A DNA stretch of 64,000 bases from Olavius sp. associated proteobacterium Delta 1 (GCA_902749685.1 CACVKW010000609.1:1-64000), one strand, 5' to 3'. Positions 35,320 to 44,227 are shown, numbered from the stretch's first letter. The notes: generated from the sequence alone by a model not told the origin. Numbers and translations are program-made.

Positions 35320-36225
35320 ATGATAAAAAGAATAAATAACAAGCTTTTAAACATGTCCGACCGGGCTATCGCCTGGCTGTTTACAGCGCCGACCCTCATC
35401 CTATTGGTATTTATCAATATTTACCCGCTTATCTGGTCGGTTTATCTGTCTTTCACCAATTACAAGGCCAATCGACGCGGCGTAGAAATCGCGTGGGTTG
35501 GGTTGAAGTGGTATAAAAAAATATTGACCGATGAAGATGTTTGGGCCAATCTACAGGTCACCGCCCATTTCCTGTTTTGGACAATTCTCTTACAAGGCCT
35601 CATTGGCCTGTCATTGGCGTTGCTCTTGAACAAAAAATTTAAGGGCCATGAGTTTTTCACGACCATAGTTGTTCTGCCGATGATGCTCTCGCCAGCTGTT
35701 GTCGGTGTTTTTTGGACTTATATGTATCAGCCACAGGCCGGCATTTTTAATTATATTATTAATTTTTTTTACGATTTTGGTGAATTTTCAATGATCGCGG
35801 ATGTTTCACTGGCGCCGTGGAGCATCATCATCGTCGATACCTGGATTTGGTCGCCTTTTGTCTTGCTCTTGTGCCTGGCAGGTTTAAGATCCATCCCGGA
35901 TTATCTATATGAAGCTGCTGAAGTTGATCGAGCAAGTAAATGGCAACAATTTATCCATATCACGTTGCCTTCCGTCCTTCCGTTTTTGATGCTGGCAGTA
36001 CTATTTCGGGGGATAGAAAATTTTAAGATGTTTGACATGGTCAATGAACTTACCGGTGGCGGGCCGGGTTCGGTGACGGAATTAGCGTCCATACATTTAA
36101 AAAGAGCGGCATTCGAGAAGTGGCGCACCGGATACAGTTCTGCATTTGCAGTCATCCTTTTTGTAACCGTATTTGGTGCCGGAAATATATATGTTAAGTT
36201 TTTAAATCGAATAAAAGAGAAATGA
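35320..36225 (+). CDS. ABC transporter permease, GlpP/UgpA type
   Basis: 301 residues with six membrane segments, starting at AIAWLFTAPTLILLVFINIY. The EAA loop reads EAAEVDRASKWQQFIHITLP. The usual Gly after Asp is Arg, a change I recall from glycerol-importer-like permeases, though I cannot check it here. It forms the channel with the product of 36229, which begins three bases after this stop. Confidence 0.88.
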   Translation: MIKRINNKLLNMSDRAIAWLFTAPTLILLVFINIYPLIWSVYLSFTNYKANRRGVEIAWVGLKWYKKILTDEDVWANLQVTAHFLFWTILLQGLIGLSLALLLNKKFKGHEFFTTIVVLPMMLSPAVVGVFWTYMYQPQAGIFNYIINFFYDFGEFSMIADVSLAPWSIIIVDTWIWSPFVLLLCLAGLRSIPDYLYEAAEVDRASKWQQFIHITLPSVLPFLMLAVLFRGIENFKMFDMVNELTGGGPGSVTELASIHLKRAAFEKWRTGYSSAFAVILFVTVFGAGNIYVKFLNRIKEK

Positions 36226-36228
36226 TAA

Positions 36229-37185
36229 ATGCCATCAGTTTTAGACACATCCAGATCACCACTTGAGCCCTCATCACGAAGCAAGAAGATCGCAGCCGTC
36301 TTGATCATTGTCTATGTATTGATCACAATTATACCGTTGCTGCTAATTGTTGCGACCGCATTTAAAAGTGTTCCGGATGCGGTTACGTACCCGCCCAAGC
36401 TTTTTTTTAAACCGTCATTAGAAGGATTCATAAACCTTTTCACCCAAAGAACTCGCCAGCCAAAGGAGTATTTAGAATCTTTGCCGCCGCCGGCAACATG
36501 GTATGAAAAAATTGTTCGCAAAAGACAAATGGTCATTGCCGGACCGTCAAGGTTTTTCCACCGATTTGTGAATTCAATCGCAATCGGTTTTGGGTCAACC
36601 TTTTTTTCAGTTTTCCTGGGGACACTGGCAGCATATGGCTTTTCCCGATTTAAGATTCCAGCCAAGGATGACCTATTGTTTTTTATATTGTCGACCCGAA
36701 TGTTTCCGCCGATTGCAGCCGCTGTGCCAATTTTTTTAATGTATCGAACGCTTGGTCTAAATGACACGTATTTGGGGATGATAGTGCTCTATACGGTCGT
36801 CAACTTAAGCCTTTCAGTCTGGCTATTGAAAGGTTTCATAGACGAAATTCCCAAAGAGTATGAAGAAGCAGCTATGGTTGATGGTTACTCGAGATTGCAT
36901 GCTTTTTTTAAGATTATACTACCTGAGGCGGCAACCGGTATTGCCGCGACGGCGATATTTTGCTTGATTTTTGCCTGGAATGAATATGCTTTCGCTATTT
37001 TACTGACTTTTAGAGAAGCGCAAACCCTGCCTCCATTTATCCCGACAATAATTGGAGAGGGCGGCTTAGACTGGCCTGCAATCTCAGCAGCAACGATGAT
37101 TTTTTTACTGCCTGTAGTTGTTTTTACGATATTACTAAGAAAACATTTGCTAAGAGGAATTACTTTTGGAGCAGTAAGAAAGTGA
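36229..37185 (+). CDS. ABC transporter permease, GlpQ/UgpE type
   Basis: 318 residues. The first membrane segment is IAAVLIIVYVLITIIPLLLI. Unlike most relatives it has a loop of about 60 polar residues (NLFTQRTRQPKEYLESLPPP and on) between helices 1 and 2. This insert is typical of polyol importers of this group and faces the periplasm. The EAA loop is EEAAMVDGYSRLHAFFKIILP-like. The frame overlaps the next gene by four bases (GTGA). Confidence 0.88.
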   Translation: MPSVLDTSRSPLEPSSRSKKIAAVLIIVYVLITIIPLLLIVATAFKSVPDAVTYPPKLFFKPSLEGFINLFTQRTRQPKEYLESLPPPATWYEKIVRKRQMVIAGPSRFFHRFVNSIAIGFGSTFFSVFLGTLAAYGFSRFKIPAKDDLLFFILSTRMFPPIAAAVPIFLMYRTLGLNDTYLGMIVLYTVVNLSLSVWLLKGFIDEIPKEYEEAAMVDGYSRLHAFFKIILPEAATGIAATAIFCLIFAWNEYAFAILLTFREAQTLPPFIPTIIGEGGLDWPAISAATMIFLLPVVVFTILLRKHLLRGITFGAVRK

Positions 37186-37382
37186 CTTCTAAATCGAAAA
37201 GCGATAAAAAGTTTGGCCGGTTTCGCAGAGGACCGTTGGAAAATATAGCGACAGCTATAATCGGGCTGGGTGTTTTTATGTTGATGCAACCATTTTCTAT
37301 TTTCTTATATTCGCATTCGTTTAAATTTATTTTATTCGGAACGTTGGCATTTGTCGTCGTTAGTCACTTTCCCGATGAGTAA
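37182..37382 (+). CDS. 66-residue membrane protein within the ABC operon
   Basis: The GTG start overlaps the permease stop, and the gene ends six bases before the first ATPase. A basic N-terminus (TSKSKSDKKFGRFRRG) precedes two membrane segments (IATAIIGLGVFMLMQPFSIF and FKFILFGTLAFVVVSHF). The tight coupling on both sides shows it is a real subunit-like gene. Glycerol-type ABC operons with two ATPases often carry a small membrane protein at this point, and this may be its counterpart. The length is below what annotation usually keeps. Confidence 0.7.
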   Translation: MTSKSKSDKKFGRFRRGPLENIATAIIGLGVFMLMQPFSIFLYSHSFKFILFGTLAFVVVSHFPDE

Positions 37383-37388
37383 TATGCA

Positions 37389-38477
37389 ATGGCTGAGATA
37401 ATCACAAAAAACCTGAATAAGAAATTTGGTGATTTTACTGCGGTGAGCAATACGAATTTAACCATCGAGGATGGTGAGTTTTTTGTATTGCTGGGCCCAT
37501 CCGGCTGCGGGAAGACAACAACGCTTAGAATGATCGCCGGTCTGGAGTTCCCTACAAGCGGTAATATTTTTTTAGACTCGCAAGATGTAACCTTTCTAAG
37601 GGCTTCGCAAAGAGACATTGCTTTTGTATTTCAGCTGTTTGCACTTTATCCGCACATGAATGTTGAAAAAAATATTGGTTATCCGCTAAAAACCCAAAGG
37701 GTAGCAAGATCAGAAATCAAAAGTAGAGTGCGAGAAGTGGCAAAGTTGCTTCACCTTGAAAATATCTTAAGGTCAAAGGTTTCCGGGCTGTCGGGAGGAG
37801 ATCGTCAACGTGTTGCCCTAGGACGAGCTATTATCAGGAGACCAAAAGCATTTTTAATGGATGAACCTCTTGGCGCATTGGATGCTGAATTCAGGGAATT
37901 AATGTGTTCAGAGCTCAAAAAATTGCATACTAATATTGATGCAACAACAATTTATGTAACCCACGATCAAAATGAGGCGATGGCCATGGGCGACCGTATT
38001 GGCGTCATGGATAAAGGTGCAATACTTCAGGCTGATGATCCGCTAACCCTATATAATAAACCCAGAACCATGGTTGTTGCGGATTTCATCGGAAGTCCGG
38101 CCATGAATTTTCTGCCGATTCATTCGAGTATTCCAAAGGGATGCAAATCTGTTTTGATAAACGGCTGTAGCGTGGAAATTCCTGAAATTCATGCGGCCAG
38201 CAACACTGATTTAAATTATTTAGGGGTCAGGCCCGAGAATATTGAAATAACAGCCGCGAGCTATGACGGTTTTCAAGGCAAAGTCTACGGTGTCGAATAC
38301 CTTGGAGTGCGAAAAATAATAACCGTTGACACAGCAGTTGGAAGAGTCAAGGTTAGGTCATCAAATAATCTTGTTGTCCAAATTAACGATAATGTAAATT
38401 TAAAATTTAATTCTAAACGCATTATTTTATTCAATAGTGATGATGGCAATGCCATAAAAAGCGAGCGTATAACCTGA
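37389..38477 (+). CDS. ABC transporter ATPase 1 (GlpS-like position)
   Basis: 362 residues. Walker A GPSGCGKT at 36-43, Q82, signature LSGGDRQRV from 134, Walker B MDEP near 157-160, H192. A TOBE domain occupies the C-terminal third (YLGVRPENIEI). The importer has two different ATPases, this and the gene at 38552, which suggests a heterodimeric motor as in the GlpS/GlpT glycerol importer. The stop codon TGA is part of the first word of a family II repeat (ACCTGAATC), so the very C-terminus (SERIT) may be shaped by that repeat. Confidence 0.9.
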   Translation: MAEIITKNLNKKFGDFTAVSNTNLTIEDGEFFVLLGPSGCGKTTTLRMIAGLEFPTSGNIFLDSQDVTFLRASQRDIAFVFQLFALYPHMNVEKNIGYPLKTQRVARSEIKSRVREVAKLLHLENILRSKVSGLSGGDRQRVALGRAIIRRPKAFLMDEPLGALDAEFRELMCSELKKLHTNIDATTIYVTHDQNEAMAMGDRIGVMDKGAILQADDPLTLYNKPRTMVVADFIGSPAMNFLPIHSSIPKGCKSVLINGCSVEIPEIHAASNTDLNYLGVRPENIEITAASYDGFQGKVYGVEYLGVRKIITVDTAVGRVKVRSSNNLVVQINDNVNLKFNSKRIILFNSDDGNAIKSERIT

Positions 38478-38545
38478 ATCTGGCATAAAATGAATGAGAA
38501 TTTGAAAGCCTCCGGCCCGTGCAAAATCCGGGTATTTGGTAGATA
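38471..38545. repeat. family II repeat, copy 3
   Basis: AACCTGAATCTGGCATAAAA overlaps the stop codon of the first ATPase. GAGAATTTGAAAGCCTCCGG follows, and the right end (ATCCGGGTATTTGG) has decayed. It fills almost the whole gap to the next ATPase gene. Confidence 0.65.
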
Positions 38546-38551
38546 AAGAAA

Positions 38552-39565
38552 ATGTCCGAGGTCAGATTAGAAAATATTTCGAAAAGTTTCAAGCAAGTGG
38601 ATGCAGTTAAAAACCTGTCGTTTACTGTGAAGAATGGTGAATTTGTCGTTTTATTGGGTCCAACGGGGGCAGGTAAAACAACAACTTTAAGGTTGATAGC
38701 AGGCTTGGAAAAAGCTGATGGCGGCAATATCTTCATCAACAAAAAAAGGGTTACAAATTTACAACCCGCCGAAAGAGATGTTGCTTTTGTATTTCAACAA
38801 TATTCTCTATACCCAAGGTATACGGTATACGACAATTTAGCCTTTCCGCTCAGGTCACCCTTAAGAAGTTTAGACAAGAATAAAATTGACGAGATCGTTC
38901 ATAATGTTTCCAGGACTTTGCACATAGAGGATAAGCTACAAAACAAAGCAACCCAATTGTCCGGCGGAGAAATGCAACGGGTAGCGATTGGAAGGGCCCT
39001 TGTGAGAGAGCCCAGTATTTTCCTGATGGATGAACCTTTATCTTCACTCGATGCCAAGTTGAGAGAGGAACTCAGACTAGAATTAAAAAATATCCAGGTT
39101 ATACTCGGTGCTACCTTACTGTTCGTGACCCATGATCATATTGAAGCAACCACGATGGCAGATCAAATTGGTGTTTTAAAAGAGGGTGAATTGGTTCAAT
39201 TTGATACTCCCGATAAAATTTATAACGACCCCAACTCTATTTATGTCGCCCAAAAACTGGGTTCACCAAAAATAAATGTTATCCCTTCCAATCATTTAAA
39301 TTCAGATATTCCGGGTAATGCGAAATTCGCTGCGTTTCGACCTGAAAATGTAAATCTGGAACAAAAGGGTTTATTTGAGGCCAAAATTGAAACCATCCAA
39401 AATTTGGGCGTGGAACAGATAGTATCCTTGAATTTCAAAGGCGAAATTATTCGTGCACTGGTAAAACCCGACAATCACTTAAATTTGAACGAAGATGTAA
39501 ATATCGATATTCCCCAAGAGTACATATTATATTTTGATAAAAACACTAAGAGAGTTTACCCGTAA
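38552..39565 (+). CDS. ABC transporter ATPase 2 (GlpT-like position)
   Basis: 337 residues. Walker A GPTGAGKT is at 36-43, signature LSGGEMQRV from 136, then MDEPLSSLDAKL. It differs throughout from ATPase 1 (337 against 362 residues, shorter C-terminal TOBE region), so the pair is old and not a fresh duplication. It probably forms a mixed dimer with the 37389 product under the two permeases. A family II repeat sits on each side of the gene. Confidence 0.9.
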   Translation: MSEVRLENISKSFKQVDAVKNLSFTVKNGEFVVLLGPTGAGKTTTLRLIAGLEKADGGNIFINKKRVTNLQPAERDVAFVFQQYSLYPRYTVYDNLAFPLRSPLRSLDKNKIDEIVHNVSRTLHIEDKLQNKATQLSGGEMQRVAIGRALVREPSIFLMDEPLSSLDAKLREELRLELKNIQVILGATLLFVTHDHIEATTMADQIGVLKEGELVQFDTPDKIYNDPNSIYVAQKLGSPKINVIPSNHLNSDIPGNAKFAAFRPENVNLEQKGLFEAKIETIQNLGVEQIVSLNFKGEIIRALVKPDNHLNLNEDVNIDIPQEYILYFDKNTKRVYP

Positions 39566-39590
39566 GCAATATGATTACGTTAAAAATTAA

Positions 39591-39672
39591 TTGCCTGAAT
39601 CCTGCATGAAAATTAGTGAGAATATGAAAGTCTCCGACTTGTCCGCCTCGGGAGGGCTCGAGCAATATTCAG
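39591..39672. repeat. family II repeat, copy 4
   Basis: TTGCCTGAATCCTGCATGAA, then GAATATGAAAGTCTCCGACT, TGTCCGCCTCGGGAGGG and CAATATTCAG. The ends CTGAAT/ATTCAG are inverted. It lies in the 140-base gap between ATPase 2 and dhaL. Confidence 0.75.
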
Positions 39673-39705
39673 AAACATCGATCAGACCAAGGAGTAGCAG
39701 ACCCA

Positions 39706-40338
39706 ATGACTGAAGCGAGACGTATTCAAATTCAAGCCCTTGTACCCCCAACGCTCAATGTGATCATCGCCCATGCCGAGGAGCTTACCCGACTGGATCG
39801 GGCCATCGGAGACGGTGATCACGGCATCAATATGAAACGCGGGGCAGAAAAAATTCTGCAGGAGCTGCCGGCAATCTGTGACAAACCCGCCGACGAAGCT
39901 TTAAAATCGATGGGCATGGCGCTGGTCATGAGCGTCGGTGGCGCCTCCGGTCCTCTGTTTGGCAGCTTGCTCATGGGAATGGGCCAATCATTAGGCGCCC
40001 GCGCGATTAACAAAGATATCCTTGCCGAATGTTTTTCCGCCGGTATTGAAGCGGTTAAAAAGCGGGGTCGGTCCGATGTCGCCCAAAAAACCATGCTGGA
40101 TGTTCTGGTACCGGCATTGGAGGTGCTGAAAAGCAATGCAGCCGGATCTAACCTGTATGCGAAGCTGAAAGAAACCGTGGCGGCTTGCGAAACGCGAACC
40201 ATCGGAATGAAGGCGTTAAAAGGGCGCGCTTCTTACCTGGGCGAGCGCAGCATCGGCCACATGGATCCCGGTGCCAGGTCCTGCGGATTGGCTATCAGGG
40301 AAATTTGCAATGTTTTGGAGGCTGCAAAGAATGAATGA
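39706..40338 (+). CDS. dhaL: dihydroxyacetone kinase subunit DhaL
   Basis: 210 residues. The ADP-Mg site LDRAIGDGDHG carries the three aspartates (31, 36, 38) that hold the nucleotide permanently in PTS-type kinases. GGASGPLFGSLLM and MDPGARS further on are also DhaL landmarks. It passes phosphate from phospho-DhaM to dihydroxyacetone held by DhaK. It acts in the cytoplasm. The frame overlaps dhaM by eight bases, so expression is coupled. Confidence 0.95.
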   Translation: MTEARRIQIQALVPPTLNVIIAHAEELTRLDRAIGDGDHGINMKRGAEKILQELPAICDKPADEALKSMGMALVMSVGGASGPLFGSLLMGMGQSLGARAINKDILAECFSAGIEAVKKRGRSDVAQKTMLDVLVPALEVLKSNAAGSNLYAKLKETVAACETRTIGMKALKGRASYLGERSIGHMDPGARSCGLAIREICNVLEAAKNE

Positions 40339-40723
40339 AAATGTCGGTATCGTCATTGTGTCACATTCGGAGAAAGTCGCCCGCGGAACAGCGGAGATGG
40401 TACGGCAGATGGTCGGCGATGAGGTTTCGTTGGCCTTTTGCGGCGGTGATCCGAGCGGGGGGTTGGGATCCGATGTCAATAAAATCCTAAACGCCATCAA
40501 CTCCGCCTGGACGGAAAACGGCGTTGCCATCCTGGTCGATTTGGGCGGTGCGGAGACCAACAGTGAGATGGCTATCGAAATGCTGCCACCCGAAAAGCAG
40601 CCCAAAGTGTTGATTTGTAATGCCCCTATCGTCGAAGGGGCGATCATGGCGGCAACTGAAGCGGCCAGCGGTGGTTCGCTGCAAGAGGTTCGATCGACGG
40701 CTGAAGAAATTTGTGGCGGTTAA
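40331..40723 (+). CDS. dhaM: PTS phosphocarrier DhaM, single-domain form
   Basis: 130 residues from the ATG at 40331. The phospho-accepting His is residue 12 in IVIVSHSEKVARG, and GGAETNSEMA lies in the second half, as in EIIA-DhaM proteins. E. coli DhaM has HPr and part of enzyme I fused behind this domain. Here the domain stands alone and the other parts follow as a separate protein. It takes phosphate from HPr and rephosphorylates ADP on DhaL. Confidence 0.93.
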   Translation: MNENVGIVIVSHSEKVARGTAEMVRQMVGDEVSLAFCGGDPSGGLGSDVNKILNAINSAWTENGVAILVDLGGAETNSEMAIEMLPPEKQPKVLICNAPIVEGAIMAATEAASGGSLQEVRSTAEEICGG

Positions 40724-40736
40724 TACGGTGGCATGC

Positions 40737-42671
40737 ATGGTTGGTAGCCAATCCAATCCTGATAAGAAGAAAAATCAGCACACAGCATCCGTGCTATTGA
40801 CCAACAAAATCGGTTTACATGCGCGGCCGGCGATCCAACTGACAAAGTTGGCCAAGCGCTTTTCGAGCCAAATACAGATCAAAACCGCGCCGGATTCGCC
40901 CTGGATCGACGCCAAAAGCATCGTTCAGGTGATGGCGGCCAAGGCGCCCAAGGGCACCGTGCTGGATATTGCGGTAAACGGCAAAGACGCCCGGCAGGCG
41001 CTTTTGGCCCTTGTCGAGTTGATAAAGAATAACTTCGGTGAAAAGCCGGCGGACTCTTTGGATGCATCCTCTGAAGCAGGCCATATTGCATCAAGAGGAT
41101 TGGCTATCGGCAAAGTCGTTGTCTATCAAAAACGCCTCTTTGACGAACGTTCCAGCGGAACGGCCGAAAATGAAATGCAGTTATTCCACCGCTCGATCAA
41201 GGCTACCCAATCCGCTCTTGGCAGCCTGATCGAAAATGCCGAAAAAGACATCGCCGAGGTGCTGGAATACCAATTGTCCCTGCTAAAAGATCGATCGTTA
41301 ATCGATCCCGCAGTAGCAGCCATTGCCACCGGTACTTCGGCCCATAGCGCCTGGACGCAAACATTGAATGAACTGGTTGGACGCTTCGAAAAAACGGATG
41401 ATCAGTATTTTCGGGGACGCACATCCGATCTGGTGGATTTGAAGCAGCATGTGCTTGGCCATATATATGGTAAAACGGAAACATTGCCGCCCTTATCCCA
41501 GGATTCAATTGTCATAGCCGAAGATTTGTCCCCGTCTGATTTTGCCCTGCTCGATCGGCGTCATTGTAAAGGGATTGCATTAAATAAGGGGAGCTTAAAC
41601 AGTCATGTGGCCCTGCTGGCCAGATCGCGCGGTATCCCGATGCTGGTAGGGTTGGCAACGGTAACGGCCAAAGCGGACACGCCGGCTATTCTGGATGCTG
41701 TCGAAGGGCAGTTGATCGTTGCGCCGGATCAAGAAACAGTGGCGAACTATCAGCGGCGACTGGAAAGCGAAGAAAAGCAGGGCAAGGCGCTGCAAACATA
41801 TCTGACGGTCAAACCGACCATGCCGACAGGTGAACGGGTTTACGTCGGTATAAACGTTGGCACGCTTGAAGATCTCAAACTTATCTCTCCCGATCACTGT
41901 GATGGTATCGGTCTGGTCAGAACCGAGTTTTTGTTTGACAGCGGCATGGAAATGCCAGACGAAGAGAAGCAGTTTCAGGTTTATAAAAAGCTGGCGCAAT
42001 GGGCGGGAGAAAAACCGGTTATCGTTCGCACATTGGATGCGGGTGGCGACAAACCGGTAGAAGGGTTGACCGAAAAAGACGAAAGCAATCCTTTTTTAGG
42101 GGTGCGCGGAATCCGACTGTCATTGCTCAACGAGGACGTCTTTCGCATCCAGCTAAGCGCCCTAGTGCGGGCGTCGGCCCATGGCAATCTTAAGATCATG
42201 CTCCCGATGGTCACGGTCCCGCTAGAGGTTGAAAGGGTTAAAAATTTGCTGCAGGAAATACTGGTGCAGTTGCAGCGCAAGGATCCGGCGTTAACCGCAC
42301 CGCCGCTCGGCATCATGGTAGAAGTTCCCGCAGTGGCGATGTGTATCGAAGATTTTGACACCGACTTTTTTTCGATTGGCAGTAATGACTTGATTCAATA
42401 TGTCACCGCATGCGATCGCGGTGAGCCAAAAGTCGCCCACCTTTATACGGGCGCCAACCGTGCCGTTTTACAGTTGATCAGGACAACCATCGACCACGGA
42501 CGACGAACCGGCAAGCAAGTCAGCCTCTGCGGCGATATGGCATCCCAATCCGATTATTTCGATGTGCTATTGGATTTGGGACTGCGTCACTTATCGGTCT
42601 CACCGGCCGATCTGGCGCGTGTTAAGGCGGCCATAACAGCTCGCAATGAGAATAAGATTGACAAAAAATAA
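40737..42671 (+). CDS. fused HPr-enzyme I phosphotransferase
   Basis: 644 residues from the ATG at 40737. GTG at 40728 is also possible. A longer frame from 40620 lies inside dhaM. The HPr domain at about 15-105 has phospho-His 28 in GLHARPA and a Ser at 61 in DAKSIVQ. Enzyme I follows from about 120, with phospho-His 290 in SLNSHVALLAR, PEP-binding LVRTEFLF and DFFSIGSNDL, and the active Cys in SLCGDMA. It takes phosphate from PEP and hands it to DhaM. No sugar EIIB or EIIC is seen, so this may be a PTS used only for the kinase. Confidence 0.93.
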   Translation: MVGSQSNPDKKKNQHTASVLLTNKIGLHARPAIQLTKLAKRFSSQIQIKTAPDSPWIDAKSIVQVMAAKAPKGTVLDIAVNGKDARQALLALVELIKNNFGEKPADSLDASSEAGHIASRGLAIGKVVVYQKRLFDERSSGTAENEMQLFHRSIKATQSALGSLIENAEKDIAEVLEYQLSLLKDRSLIDPAVAAIATGTSAHSAWTQTLNELVGRFEKTDDQYFRGRTSDLVDLKQHVLGHIYGKTETLPPLSQDSIVIAEDLSPSDFALLDRRHCKGIALNKGSLNSHVALLARSRGIPMLVGLATVTAKADTPAILDAVEGQLIVAPDQETVANYQRRLESEEKQGKALQTYLTVKPTMPTGERVYVGINVGTLEDLKLISPDHCDGIGLVRTEFLFDSGMEMPDEEKQFQVYKKLAQWAGEKPVIVRTLDAGGDKPVEGLTEKDESNPFLGVRGIRLSLLNEDVFRIQLSALVRASAHGNLKIMLPMVTVPLEVERVKNLLQEILVQLQRKDPALTAPPLGIMVEVPAVAMCIEDFDTDFFSIGSNDLIQYVTACDRGEPKVAHLYTGANRAVLQLIRTTIDHGRRTGKQVSLCGDMASQSDYFDVLLDLGLRHLSVSPADLARVKAAITARNENKIDKK

Positions 42672-42774
42672 AGGCAGGCAACCCTGACATCTTATCAATG
42701 ACAGGTGAATAAAGAATCCGGGCCTGCAGGACCCGGCTTTGATTTCACTTATATCTCAATTAAGGAGCTTTAGC

Positions 42775-43764
42775 ATGAAAAAATTCATCAATGCAGTCGA
42801 TGACGTTGTGATGGAAAGTTTGAAGGGATTTTGTGCGGCCCATGGGGATATCGTCGTGCTGGGCGAAGAGGTTAAGTTCGTTCGGCGGGCCAATCTTGTC
42901 GACGGAAAAGTTGCACTAATTTCTGGCGGCGGCAGCGGTCACGAGCCGCTTCATGCCGGATTCGTCGGAAGTGGTATGTTGGATGCCGCTTGCCCGGGCG
43001 CTGTATTTACCTCGCCCACGCCGGATCAGATGATAGCAGCCGCCCAGGCAGTCGAAAGAGAAGCCGGTTGCCTCTTCATTGTTAAAAATTATTCCGGTGA
43101 TGTAATGAATTTTGAAATGGCAGCCGAAATGTTTGAAGGCCAGGTTGAGTCCATCGTCACCAATGATGACGTGGCTGTGGAAGATTCCACCTACACCGCC
43201 GGCCGTCGGGGCGTGGCGGGCACTTTGATTGTAGAAAAAATCGTGGGGGCCGCCGCTGAAAAGGGTTACGACCTCGCCCAATGTGCCGCTTTGGGGCGCC
43301 AGGTCAATGATTGCACCCGTTCGATGGGGGTGGCGCTAACCAGTTGCACGGTCCCGGCTGCTGGAGCGCCGACCTTTAAAATCGGCGAAGACGAAATGGA
43401 GATGGGGGTGGGAATACACGGCGAACCTGGCCGAAGTCGAATGAATATGAAAACGGCTGCAGAAATTTCCGAACTCATGGTTAGTGCCATCATGGATGAT
43501 CTTGCACCGCAAGGCACCCAGAACGCTATCATTTTAGTCAACGGATTGGGAGCCACGCCCTTGATGGAACTCTACCTGTTGTACGATTGCGCACGCGCAC
43601 AACTGCAAAAAAGAAACGTCCGGATCGTTCGCTCGCTTGTCGGCAACTATGTCACCTCCCTGGAGATGGCCGGCTGTTCCTTTACAGTCTCTCTTGTGGA
43701 TGAGGATCTTATCAAATGGTGGGACGCTCCGGTCCATACGGCGGCATTACGATGGAACCGTTAA
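42775..43764 (+). CDS. dhaK: dihydroxyacetone kinase subunit DhaK
   Basis: 329 residues from the ATG at 42775 (AAGGAG upstream). GGGSGHEPLH is at 51-60. The covalent substrate-binding His is 215 in GIHGEPGR, which forms a hemiaminal with dihydroxyacetone. The order here is L, M, HPr-EI, K rather than the common K, L, M. The gap before dhaK (about 100 bases) contains the words CGGGCCTGCAGGACCCGG, a possible hairpin. It completes the PEP-driven kinase. A family II repeat begins right after the stop codon. Confidence 0.95.
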   Translation: MKKFINAVDDVVMESLKGFCAAHGDIVVLGEEVKFVRRANLVDGKVALISGGGSGHEPLHAGFVGSGMLDAACPGAVFTSPTPDQMIAAAQAVEREAGCLFIVKNYSGDVMNFEMAAEMFEGQVESIVTNDDVAVEDSTYTAGRRGVAGTLIVEKIVGAAAEKGYDLAQCAALGRQVNDCTRSMGVALTSCTVPAAGAPTFKIGEDEMEMGVGIHGEPGRSRMNMKTAAEISELMVSAIMDDLAPQGTQNAIILVNGLGATPLMELYLLYDCARAQLQKRNVRIVRSLVGNYVTSLEMAGCSFTVSLVDEDLIKWWDAPVHTAALRWNR

Positions 43765-43831
43765 TACCTGGATCTTGCATATGAAAGCCTCCAACTTGTC
43801 CGCCTCGGGAGGGTCCGGGAAAATTCAGGTA
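43765..43831. repeat. family II repeat, copy 5
   Basis: TACCTGGATCTTGCATATGA and AAGCCTCCAACTTGTCCGCC, then TCGGGAGGG and ATTCAGGTA. It starts at the base after the dhaK stop codon. The rest of the gap to 44227 has no intact gene. Confidence 0.75.
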
Positions 43832-43907
43832 ACGATTAACGGTTTGGCCTTTTGGAGCGTTTTATGAACCGAATCGCGCCAGGGCGGGCCAACATTCTAC
43901 TATCCCA

Positions 43908-44132
43908 TCATTTGCATACATACACAGCGTTTTGATTACCGTTTGGCAGCTCACTCTGGGGCCTGCCGATTCTGCCGACGATGGCCACCGCCACCTTTTT
44001 GCGGGCCAGGATTCTTTCAATATGCTTGGCAAATTCAACTATTTCATCATTATCAGATTGCGTCGATGCATCACTGTTTTGAATAAGGAAATGTATCAGA
44101 TAAGGGTTGATCAACCATAAGTTAAATGACAA
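43908..44132 (-). pseudogene. possible gene remnant (DUF2145-like fragment)
   Basis: A 74-residue frame contains EIVEFAKHIERILARKKVAV, AIVGRIGRPQSELPNG, then soon stops. The charged helix followed by a VAIVGRIGRP stretch recalls the start of secreted DUF2145-type proteins, but I rely on memory of the pattern only. Nothing follows to complete such a protein. A decayed fragment is one reading and chance is another. Confidence 0.22.
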
Positions 44133-44227
44133 TAAAGCAGTTACCGGGCAAGACGTGGATCAAATCGGTATTTGATCGGATTGCCGATGGTAATATTTTC
44201 AAAATCCGAAATCAACAGGTAACGAGA

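Noticed and set aside
40620..40736. Upstream extension of HPr-EI
   Set aside because: It lies inside dhaM in another frame. The HPr domain begins after 40737.
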